This document shows, piece after piece, positions 39,601 through 52,300 of a stretch of DNA of 64,000 bases (positions are counted from its first letter, which is position 1; each line of letters starts with the position of its first letter). The notes under the pieces were generated by a model. It worked only from the letters and a program-made list of their open reading frames with translations, was not told the origin of the DNA and searched no databases. Made by a program: the position numbers and the translations under genes. Source of the stretch: Acanthochromis polyacanthus (taxonomy: Eukaryota; Chordata; Actinopteri; Pomacentridae); assembly GCF_021347895.1 (NCBI RefSeq), contig NC_067118.1:38367755-38431754 (forward strand). The letters run 5' to 3'.

Positions 39601-41793
39601 TTCTAGAATTAAAGCCACGATGCACTGAAGCTGTAATCATGTGGCCCAACACCTTACAAAGACACTCCTGTTGGTTTCTCCATTCCTTTGAAAAATACCT
39701 ACAAGCATTTCTAAACCTTTAAAAAGCAGAACATTGTTTTCATACAAAAAATCCTAGAACGCTTCTTAAATGATGAATCTAGTTTAAAGCATGAGTGGGG
39801 TATGGATTTCAAAAGGCAGTGTGAGTCCCTGTGACCCCTCTCCAACAATCTATATTTCACAAACACAACAATCATCCATATTTTCCAATTTATATTATAC
39901 AGAGAAACCTTCTTCCTGGTTTTAACAGATGACCTCACATCTCCTCTATTCTGCCTTCTCTTCATCAGCTTCCTGTCCATTTTAGCATTGATTTTAAGAT
40001 TTTACTGATCACTTTTAAAACTCACCAGGCCCCTGAATATATTTTAGACATGTTAAACCCGTGCATCCCTTTGCGCAGCCTTAGACCCTTGAGTGGGTCC
40101 CTCCTGATCCTTAAATCTCAGGGTGACCAGTCCTTCTGTGTCAGGACCTCGGCTTTGGAACCACCTGTCTGAGGAGATGAGGCTCGCCGAATCAGTCACT
40201 TCTTCAAACCCACTTCTATAGACTCGCCTTCAAGTAGAGTTCTCTTTTATTTCTCTTTTATCACTCTGCCTTTTTATCCTTTTTAAAATTTCCACTGCTT
40301 GTAGTCCCTCATTCTAACCTCCTGATCTTATTCTATTTCTTTTATTTTCTCTTCAGCTTCTCTCTTCACCCCCTTGTGTGATATCTTTTTTTTTTTTTAC
40401 CATCTTTTGATTAGCTATCTATTCCGCAGATTTTTGCCATTTTTTATGTTCTAGCTGTTAAAACACTTTGTGAATGTTCTTCCTTAAAGGTGCTATACAA
40501 ATACAGTTGCTATTGTTATTTTTATAAACCCAACAATGCCCCTTGAGCAAGCATTTGGCAACAGCGAGGAGGAAAAACTCACATTAAGTCTCCTCTCTCT
40601 GCTCCTGTCACATTTCTACTCACTGTGGGCTCATTGTTTTAAACTGCAGTATAAGATCCTGCACTTCTATGGAAAAGGGAGAGATTAAAGAAGTCCTCTG
40701 AGCAACATGACGAAGCTATAATGAAACATTTTACAAAAATGTAAAATAATTTGGATTCAATGTGCACATTTTTTTCAAGTGTTCATAGGTGTTGCCAATA
40801 CTGGAGAAAAAAACAGTGACTCTACATATTGTAGCTATTTTACTACTTCCATTTTTTATTTGTTTCCTGTCTGCTCTGTGTAAACACAGCCTGCAGTTCA
40901 GCTGAAGTCCCTGAATCCCTGAGTCACTAATGGCTCCACAGTTGCACCAAAAAGCACAGCATTTTTTTTACTTTCTTGCAAATGTTTTATTTTTGGACTT
41001 TTTTTTTTTTTTTTTTAAATAAGCCAAGTAGAAAGTCGTACTTCTGATGAGCTACAGTGGTCTTTGGTGTGGTTAAGTTACCTCACTGAATGGCAGTTAA
41101 TGGATGTGTAGTTTAAGTTTTTGTTTCTCTGTTTTTACAGTGTCTGGCTCTGATAAATGCTGTCATTTTGATGATTTAAAAAAAAAAAAAAAAACAGATG
41201 CCATGCCTTTCAAACCTCCTGGCAGAGTTAACCAGAATAAACCAAACAAAACCAGACTCAGGAAGATCGGCTGTCTGCAGACAATAAACAAGGAGCTGGG
41301 TGGTGCAGCCTGTAACTGCAGATCAGAAGTATGCAGCTCTGGAGCAAGAAATACCTGCTGAAAGGTGCAGAAAGAGAGAGAGAGAGAGGACGGAGAGGAC
41401 AAACGGCGGGAGAGACACAGTTAATAACATGCAGCAGTGGCATAAATGCATGCAGAGGAGAGGTGCCCGGTGCATCATGGGAGCTCCCCCAGCAGCCCGG
41501 GCCTCCAGCAGCATAAATAAGGGATGCTTCATGAAGATGATGTTGCTAAAAATAAGTCGCAGCATCCCAGTAATATTGCTTTTTAGTAAGTTTTGAGGAG
41601 AGAACGTAGTATTGATTGAGCATCCAGTAGCTGCAGTGGAGGTGAACGACTGACTTCATCACTTTTAATTTATCGCTGTTGTTTATCAGGGGAATGTTTG
41701 TCTCAGTGTTTTTATTTGTGTTTGTTTTGTAGAAACATCCTGGTGAGGAGTCACGGCACCATCACAGTAGCAGTTCACAAGATCGCGTCCTGA
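36613..41793 (+). CDS. lamtor5: LAMTOR5 (HBXIP, Ragulator subunit), complete, 4 exons
   Basis: Subunit of the Ragulator complex that tethers Rag GTPases to lysosomes for amino-acid signalling to mTORC1. Exons: 36613-36647, 36738-36799, 38807-38924, 41733-41793; 276 nt, 91 aa, exactly the human length. The sequence (METLEQHL-like start, [60 protein letters not shown]) is near-identical in pattern to human HBXIP and forms a single roadblock/longin-type fold. Introns 2 and 3 (2.0 and 2.8 kb) hold repeats. The frame is open upstream to an ATG at 36487, so an N-terminally extended form is possible, but the 91-aa start is conserved. An AATAAA signal is at 42072-42077. Followed in tandem by slc16a4. 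Confidence 0.97.
36888..36922. repeat. (GTTCCT)n hexanucleotide repeat, lamtor5 intron 2
   Basis: About six units of TTCCTG just after lamtor5 exon 2. Confidence 0.9.
38190..38345. repeat. Dispersed repeat with TTAGCTTAACATAAAGAC core
   Basis: GTGCTTATTCGCTTTCTCACTGAG, then CCAGTTAGCTTAACATAAAG and GAAAACAGG belong to a frequent teleost family. A second copy is at about 57440-57720 (TTAGCTTAACATAAAGACTG) and the beginning of a third at about 48840-48890. Confidence 0.55.
39880..40525 (+). mobile_element. 5-prime-truncated LINE in lamtor5 intron 3
   Basis: The plus strand encodes, with stops, [20 protein letters not shown], the conserved RT C-terminal pattern of a common fish LINE, preceded by a degenerate [18 protein letters not shown] segment. 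The UTR ends CACTTTGTGAATGTTCTTCC, GGTGCTATACAAATA, the standard tail of that family. Inactive. Confidence 0.7.
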
Positions 41794-42500
41794 AGTCAAC
41801 CACTGAGGAGTTTTATTGTAAAGAAAGTCACACAATCTGAGAAAGAGGAGTTTCTACACTGATCTGCTGTGTTCTTTTTGTAAATTCATATTCCAAAAGC
41901 TTGTTAACTTTGTGTGCTCTTCCTGTCTTTCTGTAAGTAATGCTCTTCTACTGATGTCATGTACAGAACAGGGCTTGTCTCATGCTGAATGCAGCCGTGT
42001 TGTTGCTGTGTGTATGTCCCTTGTGTTGTCTTTTATTCCCAGGCAGTCATGCACAGTCATGAACAACCCTTAATAAACTTTAACCTGACTTTGAGCATGC
42101 CCTCTTCTGTGTTAAGTATTCATTATTTTCTCCTTTGCCTTGGTTATCCAGTTATTTTTCCCTTTGACACCTGCGAAACATTCATGCAAGTTTTGAAGTT
42201 TGTAATCATTAATCACAGTGCCATGAACCCAGTCCTACTCTGTACTCAGCTCTGCTTTATATACAGACAGAACAGCAGCGTGTAGGAACCGGCAGGATTG
42301 TGTACTCTAGATGATTCTTGGGTATTATTTGTAGAAGTTTCTAAAAGGAAAACCTGCTTTCCCCTTTGCGCATATTAGATTGCAGTGAGTCTTGGTGGCG
42401 CACCGCCTCCTCTCCAGGACCTGAGGAAAGTCCTGCGGTGGCTCTGATGTTTTGACCGCAGAGCTTTTTCTTTTCTTTTTTCCCCCCCTACTTCCCACCC
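41794..42500 (+). terminator. lamtor5 3-prime UTR and gap to slc16a4
   Basis: AATAAA at 42072-42077 probably ends lamtor5 transcripts. The following few hundred bases lead into the slc16a4 promoter; nothing else is recognised. Confidence 0.55.
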
Positions 42501-42841
42501 TCTGAGCCTTCAAATGGGGTTCATTGCTACGTCTCAGTCACGTGGCTTCCCTCGGTGAAGGCTTTTTGCTCTCTGCGGCTCCTCGGCACAGCGAAGCGAT
42601 GCTGAGGCTGAGGTGTGAGATGCAATCCAGAGGCTCAGGCGCATAGAGGCGAAGAAGTTATGGCACGGCCATCCTCGGACAAACAGGTCCCGCAGCAATC
42701 CCTCTCTGTGTCAGAAAGCCCCTCAGTGGTGCCGCGCAGGTCTTTCAGGGACGCACAAGCCCGGAGCGAGAAAACGCCAAATTACGCGTCAAATTAATTT
42801 CAATCGGAGAAAAACAAGTCGACGGCAGGAGGAGAATCCAG
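42480..42841 (+). promoter_or_regulatory. slc16a4 promoter and probable non-coding first exon
   Basis: GC- and CpG-richer than its surroundings, with a perfect E-box CACGTG (about 42540) and no TATA box. A clear donor, AATCCAG|GTATGT, follows 42841. A short open frame from ATG 42660 to 42797 (45 codons, starting MARPSSDKQVPQQ) would be an upstream ORF. A second candidate donor, CACACG|GTAAGA, after 43289 may mark an alternative 5-prime exon. Assignment to slc16a4 rests on position and strand. Confidence 0.45.
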
Positions 42842-44417
42842 GTATGTGCTGCTCCTTGTTGTTCTTCTGTCTGGTGTGAGAATGGATAACTGACAACACA
42901 TTTGAACGATTTTAGATGTGAAGAAGACGCTGTGTTTAAAATTTAATTCATTTCTTTCTGCGCTGCCCCGTGCGTAAAACATAAATCTCCCCCCCCAAAC
43001 TGTTCTCCTCTGTGACCCTCCAAAGTTATTTTTGGGTGTAAAACTTTCACCCAGATTCCGTCAGTGCTGGTTTTAGAGCCTCTATTTTGTGTTTTTGCTC
43101 AGATGGCACCCAGATGACTTCTTGAAATTCACCCGTGAAGTGTCTGAAATTTTTTCGCATCTGCTTTTCGACCCCCTTTTTTTCCTCCTCTCTCTCTCTC
43201 TCGTCCAAGCAGCAGAGTTGAGTTGAGCTAAGGACGCAATGCAACAGGCCTGCGAAGTGAAGATAACAACTGGCTCACAGCTACACACGGTAAGACCACC
43301 CTGTTCTCTCCCCCCACCACCAGAATAATGCGCGTTTCTGTGTTCAACCTGCGGACTAAGCCAAAAAGCTTTGAGCTAAACAGCCTGCATTTACTACATA
43401 ATCTCACAATTCCTCAGGACTGATGTCCGGCTTTTCTCAGTGCAGAAGTGAAGCTGTGGTCAGAGTTGGAGGCTCAAGGTCGGGGGTTGTTTTGATGGAT
43501 GAAAAAAATTCGAAATGATCTAAAAATTAATTAGAATATGATGAAAGTGAGACTTTCTGAGAGTTAGAAACTTGCTCAGACCTGCACAAAAGTAGATTAC
43601 TAGTGTTGGAAGAAGCTCAATTCCTGTTATTTTTACTTGTGGGAGTACTTTTTCTATTCCTTATAATTTACAAAACCGTCCTAAATGGCATTAAAAGATG
43701 CTATTGTTTGCCTCTAATGATCAACTGGCAGGTCTGAACTGGACGTTTCAACTCCAGTCAATAAACTGTCACTGCTACAGGCTCAGTGAGAGTTTTACAA
43801 ACAACAGAAACGCTGCACAGGTAGAACATTTCACCCATCTGGTTCTGTCAGATGCTGCAGTGGATCTATGATGAAACATGATGTGTATCTTCACTCCAAC
43901 CTGTTTTCCAGAATTTTTACACAAATGCAGCTTTGGATGTTTTCCAGGAAAATGTGACACTATTTTGAAAGTCGTGATCTTTATTTGACCCACTTTTTGA
44001 ACAGTTGCTTTGCCAACAAGAAGCTGATCTTCACGTTTTAGCTCGGAGCTCTTACAGACAACCTATACGAAGGACAAAGCATTGGCAGACTTCAGGTTAA
44101 CAGCTGTTAATGCTGCAGCTGACGTCAGTGCAGATCGTTTTAGGCATGCTGACCTTAAAGTGTCTGTCACTGACAGTTCTTGTCAAAGTACTGACATACA
44201 TGTCATCAGTCTGACACAGTTAAAGACACACCTGTATTTGAATAATCTAGGGGAGAAAAGTATGTTATCGTCTTACTGACTCTCATAACCTGTAGAACCT
44301 GGCGGGTGAGGTGTAGCCGCTTTCCTCTTCAGAGTACAGAAGTCAGAAGAATCAGGCCAACTGGATTTATGGTTATAATTACAATTTTCCTGCCATTGAA
44401 GAAATATATACATAGAA

Positions 44418-45376
44418 CAAGGGTGTCAAACTCATCTTAGTTCAGGTTCCATATTCAGACCAATTTGATCACAGGTGGACTGGACCAGTAAAATCACAAC
44501 ATAATGTCCTATAAATAACCACAACTTTTCCTTTAAGTGCAAAAAGGTACATTATGGAAATGTTCACATTTAATTAATTATCTTTTTACAAGCCACTATG
44601 AACAACCTGAAATTTCTAAAGAAAAATAAGTAAAAGTTCAACAATATTATGCCTCAGTTTATCATTTATACATTACAACCTGCAGATCACAGAGTGTCTA
44701 CAAAGGAAGAAAACATTTAGTCATCTGGAACTGAACAACGTAGTATTTGCCTTTATGATCAAAATGACAGAAGTCAGACAAAAACAAGAAAAACTATTCC
44801 AAAAATGAGACACAAAGCAACAAAAAATGAGGCCAACAACACAAAACACAACAAAGATGAGCCAAAAAAGTTACAAAGCGACAAAAAAATGGACGAATGA
44901 CAAAAACTAAACAACAAATACACAAAATGACAAGAAAAACGATGAATAAAGTGTAGCACAAAATGACAAAAATAACACAAGCGAGACAAAAAGGAAACAC
45001 AAAATGATATAAACATGAGACAAACGATAAGTCAGACCAAAAACGAACAAAAACAAGACAAAATATTACAAAAATGAGACACAGGATGACAAAAAATGAC
45101 AAAGGCAAGAAACAAAACAACAAAAACATGAGACAAGCAACAAAAGTCAGACAAAAATATTACAAAAATGAGACACAAAACGATAAACGAACAATGAACA
45201 ATCTAGTATTTTACTTTAAGATCAAAACAACGTGTCATGATCGAGAAATTATTTTGAATTTATAGTTTTGCAAATTTACAATCTGCAGTTAATGTAATTT
45301 TTACACTTTACAAAGTCATCCAGCGAGCCTCTGGCGGACTGGTTTTGGTCCGCAGGCCAGATGTTTTACATCCCTG
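44418..45376. mobile_element. hAT-type transposon with perfect 8-bp target duplication
   Basis: The element opens CAAGGGTGTCAAACTCATCT and closes GATGTTTTACATCCCTG, imperfect inverted ends of a widespread fish hAT family. The octamer ACATAGAA is present on both sides (44410-44417 and 45377-45384). No transposase remains. The middle (about 44770-45190) is a degenerate array of CAAAAATGAGACA / AAAATGACAAAAA units, an internal minisatellite. Confidence 0.85.
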
Positions 45377-45444
45377 ACATAGAAGAAGCCTTCATTTGTC
45401 ACAAATACATTTTTACACCACTGTGAAATGTTGTTTTCACATAT

Positions 45445-45584
45445 CCCAATCAGGGTCAGAGCCTGGAGCAGGAAGGCTTTTAGGGCCTTGCTCAAGGGCC
45501 CAACAGCAGCTGCATTGGGGTTTTGATCCTCTCACCTTCTGATCAGTAGCCCAGAAATGTAACCGTTGTGCCACCACTGCCCCA
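45445..45584 (-). mobile_element. tRNA-derived SINE fragment
   Basis: On the minus strand GGGGCAGTGGTGGCACAACGG looks like a tRNA head with an A box, followed by a degenerate B box (GGATCAAAACCC) and the fish SINE body GGGCCCTTGAGCAAGGCCCT. It is immediately next to the tRNA-Glu pseudogene on the same strand. Confidence 0.6.
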
Positions 45585-45596
45585 AAAACAGTTCAT

Positions 45597-45665
45597 TCCC
45601 ATACTGGGAGTCAAACCCTGGCTGTCTGGGTGAAAACCATTAATCCTAACCGCTACAGCATGGGA
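45597..45665 (-). pseudogene. tRNA-Glu (TTC) pseudogene
   Basis: Read on the minus strand the 69 nt start TCCCATG and end TATGGGA, pairing as an acceptor stem. GTAGCGGTTAGGATT matches the D-arm/A-box, GGTTTTCACCC holds the TTC anticodon loop, and GGGTTTGACTCCC the T-arm. Relative to a functional tRNA-Glu(TTC) it has a two-base loss before the D-arm, two mismatches in the anticodon stem and altered T-stem bases, so it is probably inactive. Confidence 0.7.
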
Positions 45666-48600
45666 TAGAGAATAGCAGGACATTTCAGGGGCACTTTTCT
45701 TCTTCCTTAGGTTTAATTTGGGCAATAATTTGGTTTATGACAAAACATTTTCAAAATGAGTGATGTTCACCTGTACTTTTCACACCAAGTTCATGAAAAT
45801 TGTATAAATTCTGCCTTATAAACACGTTGTGATGTTCAGCTTCATGGCACACTTCCATTAGCATTTAGCAGCTGAATACCCCTATAGGCTGTAAATAGTG
45901 GTTTTGTTCAGCAAGCAGCATGAACAGCATTTATTAAATCACCAACTTATAGTTATTTAATGTATGGTGTGTGAGTCAAGTGTGGATTTATGGTATGTCA
46001 ACAGGTTTACTACAATATCTTTAGAAATAACTTTGAATTTCAATTTTGTATATATAATATTTAGAAGAATCTTTCTGTTAAAATGCCATGTGGTGTTTGT
46101 TTATAGGCCTGAAAACAGCAAAAATGTCAACTGTGATACAAAAAGTCAATTATATATTGAGCCTGCTCCTTCACTCATCATCGCCGCCTTTCTTATTGTA
46201 GGTCTGAAGCTAATCTTGATGCAACCGTAGTTTCAAGTGCCCTTCAATCAGCCGGAGAATGTCGCTCAGAAAATAGGACTTCTGAGCTCTCCCTTCACCT
46301 CCGGTGCCTTCAGGCTTTCTACCGACACAGCACAACAGGTAACTCCACAAACCTCTAGAAGTGGTAGATTTCTGATACAGAGAAGCTGTGATGTGCATTA
46401 AGTTAGCATTCAGAGCAGCTGATGTGCAACTGAGCATGACTCCAGACCAATAAATCTGCCCGACTGAACGTAAATTATGCTTTGCACACAGTGAGGGGAG
46501 GCTTTTATTGATTTTTTTTGTTGTTGTTTTGACACTGTTGTCGAAAAAATCTTTGCCATCGCTTTTTTGATCTGAGCTAATACAAAGATTTGTAGCTGGT
46601 AAAATATTCTGGTAAAATCTGATTATGAGAACCCAAAGAGGAGGATTGATATCTGCACAGTTTGGCTGGATAAACTCATAACACGCTGACCCTGATCTCT
46701 GGAGCTTAGTGCCATTTGTTTCCACAACTCAGGTGTGTGTGTTGTGTAATATTAGCTTCACAGCAAACTGCATCCACAGAGTGTAAAAGAGACACATTGA
46801 TTGTAGTTTGACAAGGAAGAAGTATGAAGAAAAGCACTTTGAGGTGATTACATCCTAGGAGACAGATGCTGTAGTTCTTCCTTCTGTCCAAATCAGTCAC
46901 AACCAGCACAAGGTGGACGATGAAACGCAACAATTTTTCTCATTTGATTCCTTGTAGACTTGTTTTAACTTCAATTGGACGTAACAATGCAAGAATTGTC
47001 AATTTTCTTCCCATCGTTTTCATGAAATTGCATTAGTAGGGGATCTCCCTTCAGCTACTGCGGAAAACAGGATCAACTACAGCAAAGAAAAACACTTTCT
47101 GTGCACATATTGACATGAGAACATCACTCCGGGATGTGATTTTTGAGACAATGAGCCTTTTTACGTCTTCATTCTTAATGTGCAGCTTCTGTCTTTGACC
47201 CCTTTATGCTCCAACCTGAATGAGGGCCGAGTGAATATTCTGCGGCTGTATTTTTAATGGCAAAGACCTCAAATAGAAATCATTTGAAAGCACAAATCTT
47301 TATGACTCAAATGGTGAAAAATGCTTTAAAGAAATCAGTGGCACAGCTACAAGACCAGCAGCAGCAAAACACGGTAAAACAGCAGTTTCTTATATTTTCT
47401 GTCATTTCCAGAAGTATAAATACTTGTTGAGTCACCATAAGAGTCTGACAAACAGCTTCTTTTTTCCATTTTCATTAAAAACAGAAATAAATGTGAAAGA
47501 GTCTCTTATTTAGCCCCTAAAATCAATCTATGTTTGTCAAATTCCCGTCCTGCTCTGAAATGACCTGGATGTAGCCCCTCCTTTAGATAATGAGGATGGA
47601 TGAATCTCAAAATCTGGGCGTCTATTTCCTGCAGTCCAATCATGTTTTCTCACCTACAACTCACACAATGGCGAGCCGTAATGCTGGGGTGATTAAGGCG
47701 TACATGTTTAAACTGGAAACAAGGATGACACAGATGACACACCTGCAAGCGGACACAATCTGGTCCTTTTGGTTTATTACAGGTGAAAATCTGCAAATCT
47801 GGTGGAAATATTCAGCTGTAAAGTTGACATTGATTCAGTGCTGATTGATTATTTCCTTTATGATGAAACACCATATGGGCATGTTGACTCCTCAGGTCAC
47901 TTTTATTATTGCACCTTATAGTGTTTTAATATTTTACAACATACTTTTAGATTCTAACCTGTGCCGAGCCAGTTGCAACGGAATTTCGCTCTTTGTCCAC
48001 TGTTGTGTACTGAATGACAAAAAAGTGTTCAGATTAAACACTTGCTTTTCATTGCAAGGAGTCTATAAAGTTTATTTTGTAAAAACTGTAAACTTTAATT
48101 GATGAAATGTGATCAAATTTGTGCAGAAAATGTCAAAATTAAGTTTGATATCTAAATATGTCCAACGTATTCTTATAAAGAAACTGAAATGGATGTCATC
48201 TGATAATATAAAGCATGAAATCCCCCCAAAAATGAGGGAATTCAAATACAAAAGGTTAGATTTCTGTCTGCTTTAGCTCACAGAAACACTCCCGCCTTCA
48301 GTACTTAATTGTTCTTACGCAACAGTTTTGATGTGAACAGTTAAATAGAACGGACTGACAGGTGGAGCATCATTCAGCTCTCACTTGTGTAACTTTTATC
48401 TCACGCAGAAGTCAGACAGAAAATGTGACACGCCACGGAGGCTTCTCACTGTGGAATTTCACTCTTTACAATCAGATTATGTGTCAGTGTTCAGCTGGTA
48501 AAAATCCTCATTGAGAGATTCAACACTTCATGGTTTGACATTTGTCCCAAAGAAAACGCTTATTTAACTGCTTTTTTGTGCTGTTTTATTGCACCACTGC

Positions 48601-48876
48601 ACAGACTGTGTAATCAGTTTAGGCTCTAGTTAGTGTGTGTGCACAAGACTCACTTTAAAGTTAAAGTTGAAACTCTGACTTTGGGCTTTGCAGCTCCAGG
48701 ACTTGTGTCGGACTAAAGCCAAAGCTTTTGGTGTCTCTGCTGCTATTACTGCTACAGGCTCTAAGAGCACAATGGCTTTGTGACTACTATGAACACACAC
48801 AGAACACTCACTATTGGACAGAAGTCTCCACTTTAAATTGTAGTTCGACATATTGGGAGACATTTTGTTGCTGAAA

Positions 48877-49054
48877 GCCAGATAAGAAGATTCTTATTCT
48901 TCATTCTTATAGAACAAATTCCTGTTTTGTTTTAGCATTTTTACCAAAAAAAGGAAAGTGTAGAGGCCAGATAAAAAGATTCTTATTCTTCATTCTTATA
49001 GAACAAATTCCTGTTTTGTTTTAGCATTTTTACCAAAAAAAGGAAAGTGTAGAG
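48877..49054. repeat. 89-bp tandem duplication
   Basis: Bases 48877-48965 and 48966-49054 are the same 89-bp unit with a single difference (GATAAGAAG versus GATAAAAAG), so the duplication is recent. The unit starts inside a fragment of the dispersed repeat beginning near 48840. Confidence 0.95.
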
Positions 49055-49121
49055 GCTGACAGGAAACGAGGAGAGAAACGTTGCACCTATAGCCAAAACA
49101 TTTTAATTTTCATGCTTCTGG

Positions 49122-49310
49122 TTGGCTCTTTCGCCTTGCCGCTAGAAGATCCCCGGTTCGCGTCCCCACCTTCCCGTGATCTTTCTGCATGGAGTTTGCG
49201 TGTTCTGCCTGTTCTTCACATTCTCCGGCTTCCTCCCACAGTACAAAAACATGCTGAGGTTAATTGGTAACTCTAAACTGGCCGTAGGTGTGAATGTGAT
49301 TGTTTGTAAA
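49122..49310 (+). mobile_element. Partial second copy of the common SINE
   Basis: Shares CTTTCGCCTTGCCGC, GATCTTTCTGCATGGAGTTTG, AACATGCTGAGGTTAATTGG and TAGGTGTGAATGTGATTG with the 28279 copy, but lacks the beginning of the tRNA head and the (TGGA)n tail. Confidence 0.8.
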
Positions 49311-52300
49311 AACCAAAAACTATTCTTTTGGTTTTTACAGTTTTGACTTTCTTAAATGGTATAGTTTTGGCAAATATTTTTAAAGATGAAATGCCTTTCA
49401 AATCTAGTGCCAAGTTTTGGGGTTGAGAGGGTTAAGATGCAGTAATTACTGAGTTTTCAAGATGCTGGATGGTGGGTTCTGTTACGTTTGCCCTGTCCAG
49501 TGTTCATCCCTTCTTCTTAAAGGTTTCCTCTGAAGTTCTAGTAGCCGTACGGACCTTCTCTGTTAGCTGGTCCTCGTTTTGTTATCCCATCCATACGTCA
49601 CAGCTCTACAGGTGGTGAACAAAGATTTAAAGTGATGAGCCAACAAGGAACAGAAAGACGGATAAATAGATGAGATAAAAGTGGAACTGCAAGTGTTTTA
49701 AGGAGCAGTAAAAGCATCCAACATATTTGTTAGAACTGAAGGAAACCAAAACCGTTCATTGTTTATAAGAATACCTCGAAGACTTCTGTTTCCAGTTTGC
49801 TCAGTGTAGAAGCCACACATGGTCTTGGCCTCATAAATCAGACTTCCAGGAGGTGAAGGTGAAAAGACTCGTCGAATTCATCTCATTGTTGTTTGACAGA
49901 AAATGTGTTTTCAGTTGCAGCACTGTAAATGAAATGTAGGTTCAACAGGGACATATTTCGAAGAACCTTATGCACCAAGTCTATAGAATCTGCCATGAGA
50001 CCGTAAACATGCGGTGCGATGTAAAGCTGGAGAGAGAGAGAATGTCCCCGTTTAAGTATGCAGTAACATGATGTCCATACCACAGTACAAGTTGCTGAAC
50101 TCCAATCCCCCCATCGCTCAAACCCCTCAGCACATTCACAAACATGCACTCAAGCACACTCTGAGGAGAACTTGTTAACAGCACATGGGGGGGAAATCCT
50201 TTCCTTGCACTACACTGGCCCAATTCATTCCACTTTTAATCCGCTCTGTGCTCTCCGTCTAATTTGGTCCTGGCTTCTTATACATGTCTAAGTCACAGCG
50301 AGTTAGTGATGCAGGCTACAACAGACCGGCAATAAACACAAGCTTTTACTACGACTTCAACCTCCTCTACGTTCTTCTAGGGGACTTTTCTGTCCAGCAT
50401 CTAAGACCAGGTCGCATTTGTGCTCTTTACGTGCTGACAATGAGGTGATAAATGGCAGTTTTTGTTTGTGACATTCGACAAATGTTTCATTTTGTTGGTA
50501 AAAATCAAGTTTTTTATGCTGCTGGTTGTTTTAAAGTACTTCGTAGATAAATATGACTTGACTTTGACTTGACATCATATACTGGAAAACAAAATAAGCA
50601 GTCAAAGCCACGACTTCACATTTCCATTTTCACTCTGAACCAACACAATCCCTATTCTGATATTACATTATCTTAGATTTTATGTTTATTATGTTGTATT
50701 TTATTTCATATTTAAATAACCTGTGCTTAAAGTGCCATAGCTTGAGAAGTTATGTAGCTAGAGTGTTGAAATTGTGTAGACTCATCGATATATACATATG
50801 GTCTTTAACGATATAACCCTGCTTTGATAGAACAATACAAACCAATTATATTATATTATTATAAAACATTTATTGTTCACCTTATGAGACAACATTTTCC
50901 CCTGTGACTGGCACCAGTAGGAAGTTCTAACAATGTAGAGTATGGTGTAAGCCAGAGGCAGACTTTGCGATAAAAATATATTAAAATTAGACTTTTTTTT
51001 TTGCATTTGTAGCCAATATTTAAGCATGCATTGAGCAGGTATGATGGTGAAACCCCTCTGAAAGCAGTACCAACTGGAAGAGTTATATAATATTGTTATC
51101 ATAGTTTTCCATCTCATAGTTCTTCAAAAAACAATTATGAAACCTTCACTCATTCAGAATTTACATCTCAAAAACTAATAATAGTATAATAAACTTTATT
51201 TCTGTAGTGCTTTTCTAAACCACAGTTACAAAGTGCTTTACAGTACAAAATCAAACAATATAAGAACGAAAAGAAATCAACAACATAATTAATAGAAAAT
51301 GCAATTGAAGTATAATGTAGATATAAAATATATATATATATGCATACATATAATACACACACATAAATATGCATACATGCACACAGGCATATATTTATAT
51401 ATACACACATACAAATTAATATACAATGTTATATGAGTGCCAGTGTGTCCTGATGGGTTTTTAAAAGCTGAAACTTCTTTTACAACATTTGATTCTCTGA
51501 TCTGAGGAGTCTTGGAGCAGAGTAGTGTGTTATGAGCAGAGCCAAACATGTAAGGATTTAAAAGTAGTCTCACCTATAAATACAGAGTTTACACATTGTC
51601 TACATAATTAATCTTCTCCACTTTAAAAACAATCATCCAAATTGTAGGTAGTCAGACTTGGGACTTTTGGTGAACTTAATGACAGTCTCATAAAGATTCA
51701 GACCTCCAGAGTTTCATATGTAACAAACCAAAGGAATCGATCTCGTCTAGCTGCCTTTCCATACCGTTATTCTTCCTCAGAATCACTTTCCAGTCTTAAC
51801 ACGTGAGACTGAATTACTCTAACCTTAAAACTCGCCGTTGTGCGGCAGCTTTAAAGGGTTGGAGCAGAGTTGTAGATGAGCAGGTAGGACTTTCATACAT
51901 CCTCACATTCTAAAGGAAGTGTAGTGTTACATCTGAGCCATTTTAAGGTGGGAAAGGATTGTTTTCATGGAAATAACTTCTTAATATGTAACTGATATGA
52001 CGCAGAGATGTGTTTTTAGGGGTTAAATCAATGACTGGAAAGAGACTTAAAGATATCAATAATACTGTGTTGACTCAGACATATTTATACACATCTGTGG
52101 AGGAGGTAGCGTCTTTACTTGAGAAGCCTTTTCCTAATGAATATGTAATTATTTCTGTTATAGGTTTAGGTTTTTAGCACTGTTGGCTCTCTGTTTTGGG
52201 TTTTTCCTTCCTTTAAGTTTGCATGTTTCTCTGTTTATCTATGTGGATTTTCCACTGTGTAAAGGAGACTATGAATATTTGAAACTCTGTATGTGTTCAC

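Noticed and set aside
44774..45129. Long hydrophobic minus-strand frames as membrane proteins
   Set aside because: They are translations of the A-rich minisatellite inside a hAT element (Phe/Leu/Cys-rich low complexity).
46208..46338. Stretch between a TTGTAG acceptor and CAG|GTAACT donor as an slc16a4 5-prime exon
   Set aside because: Splice-like ends alone; no coding or conservation evidence available here.
46210..46725. 171-residue minus-strand frame in the slc16a4 intron
   Set aside because: No recognised domain and no consistent splice partners; compatible with chance.
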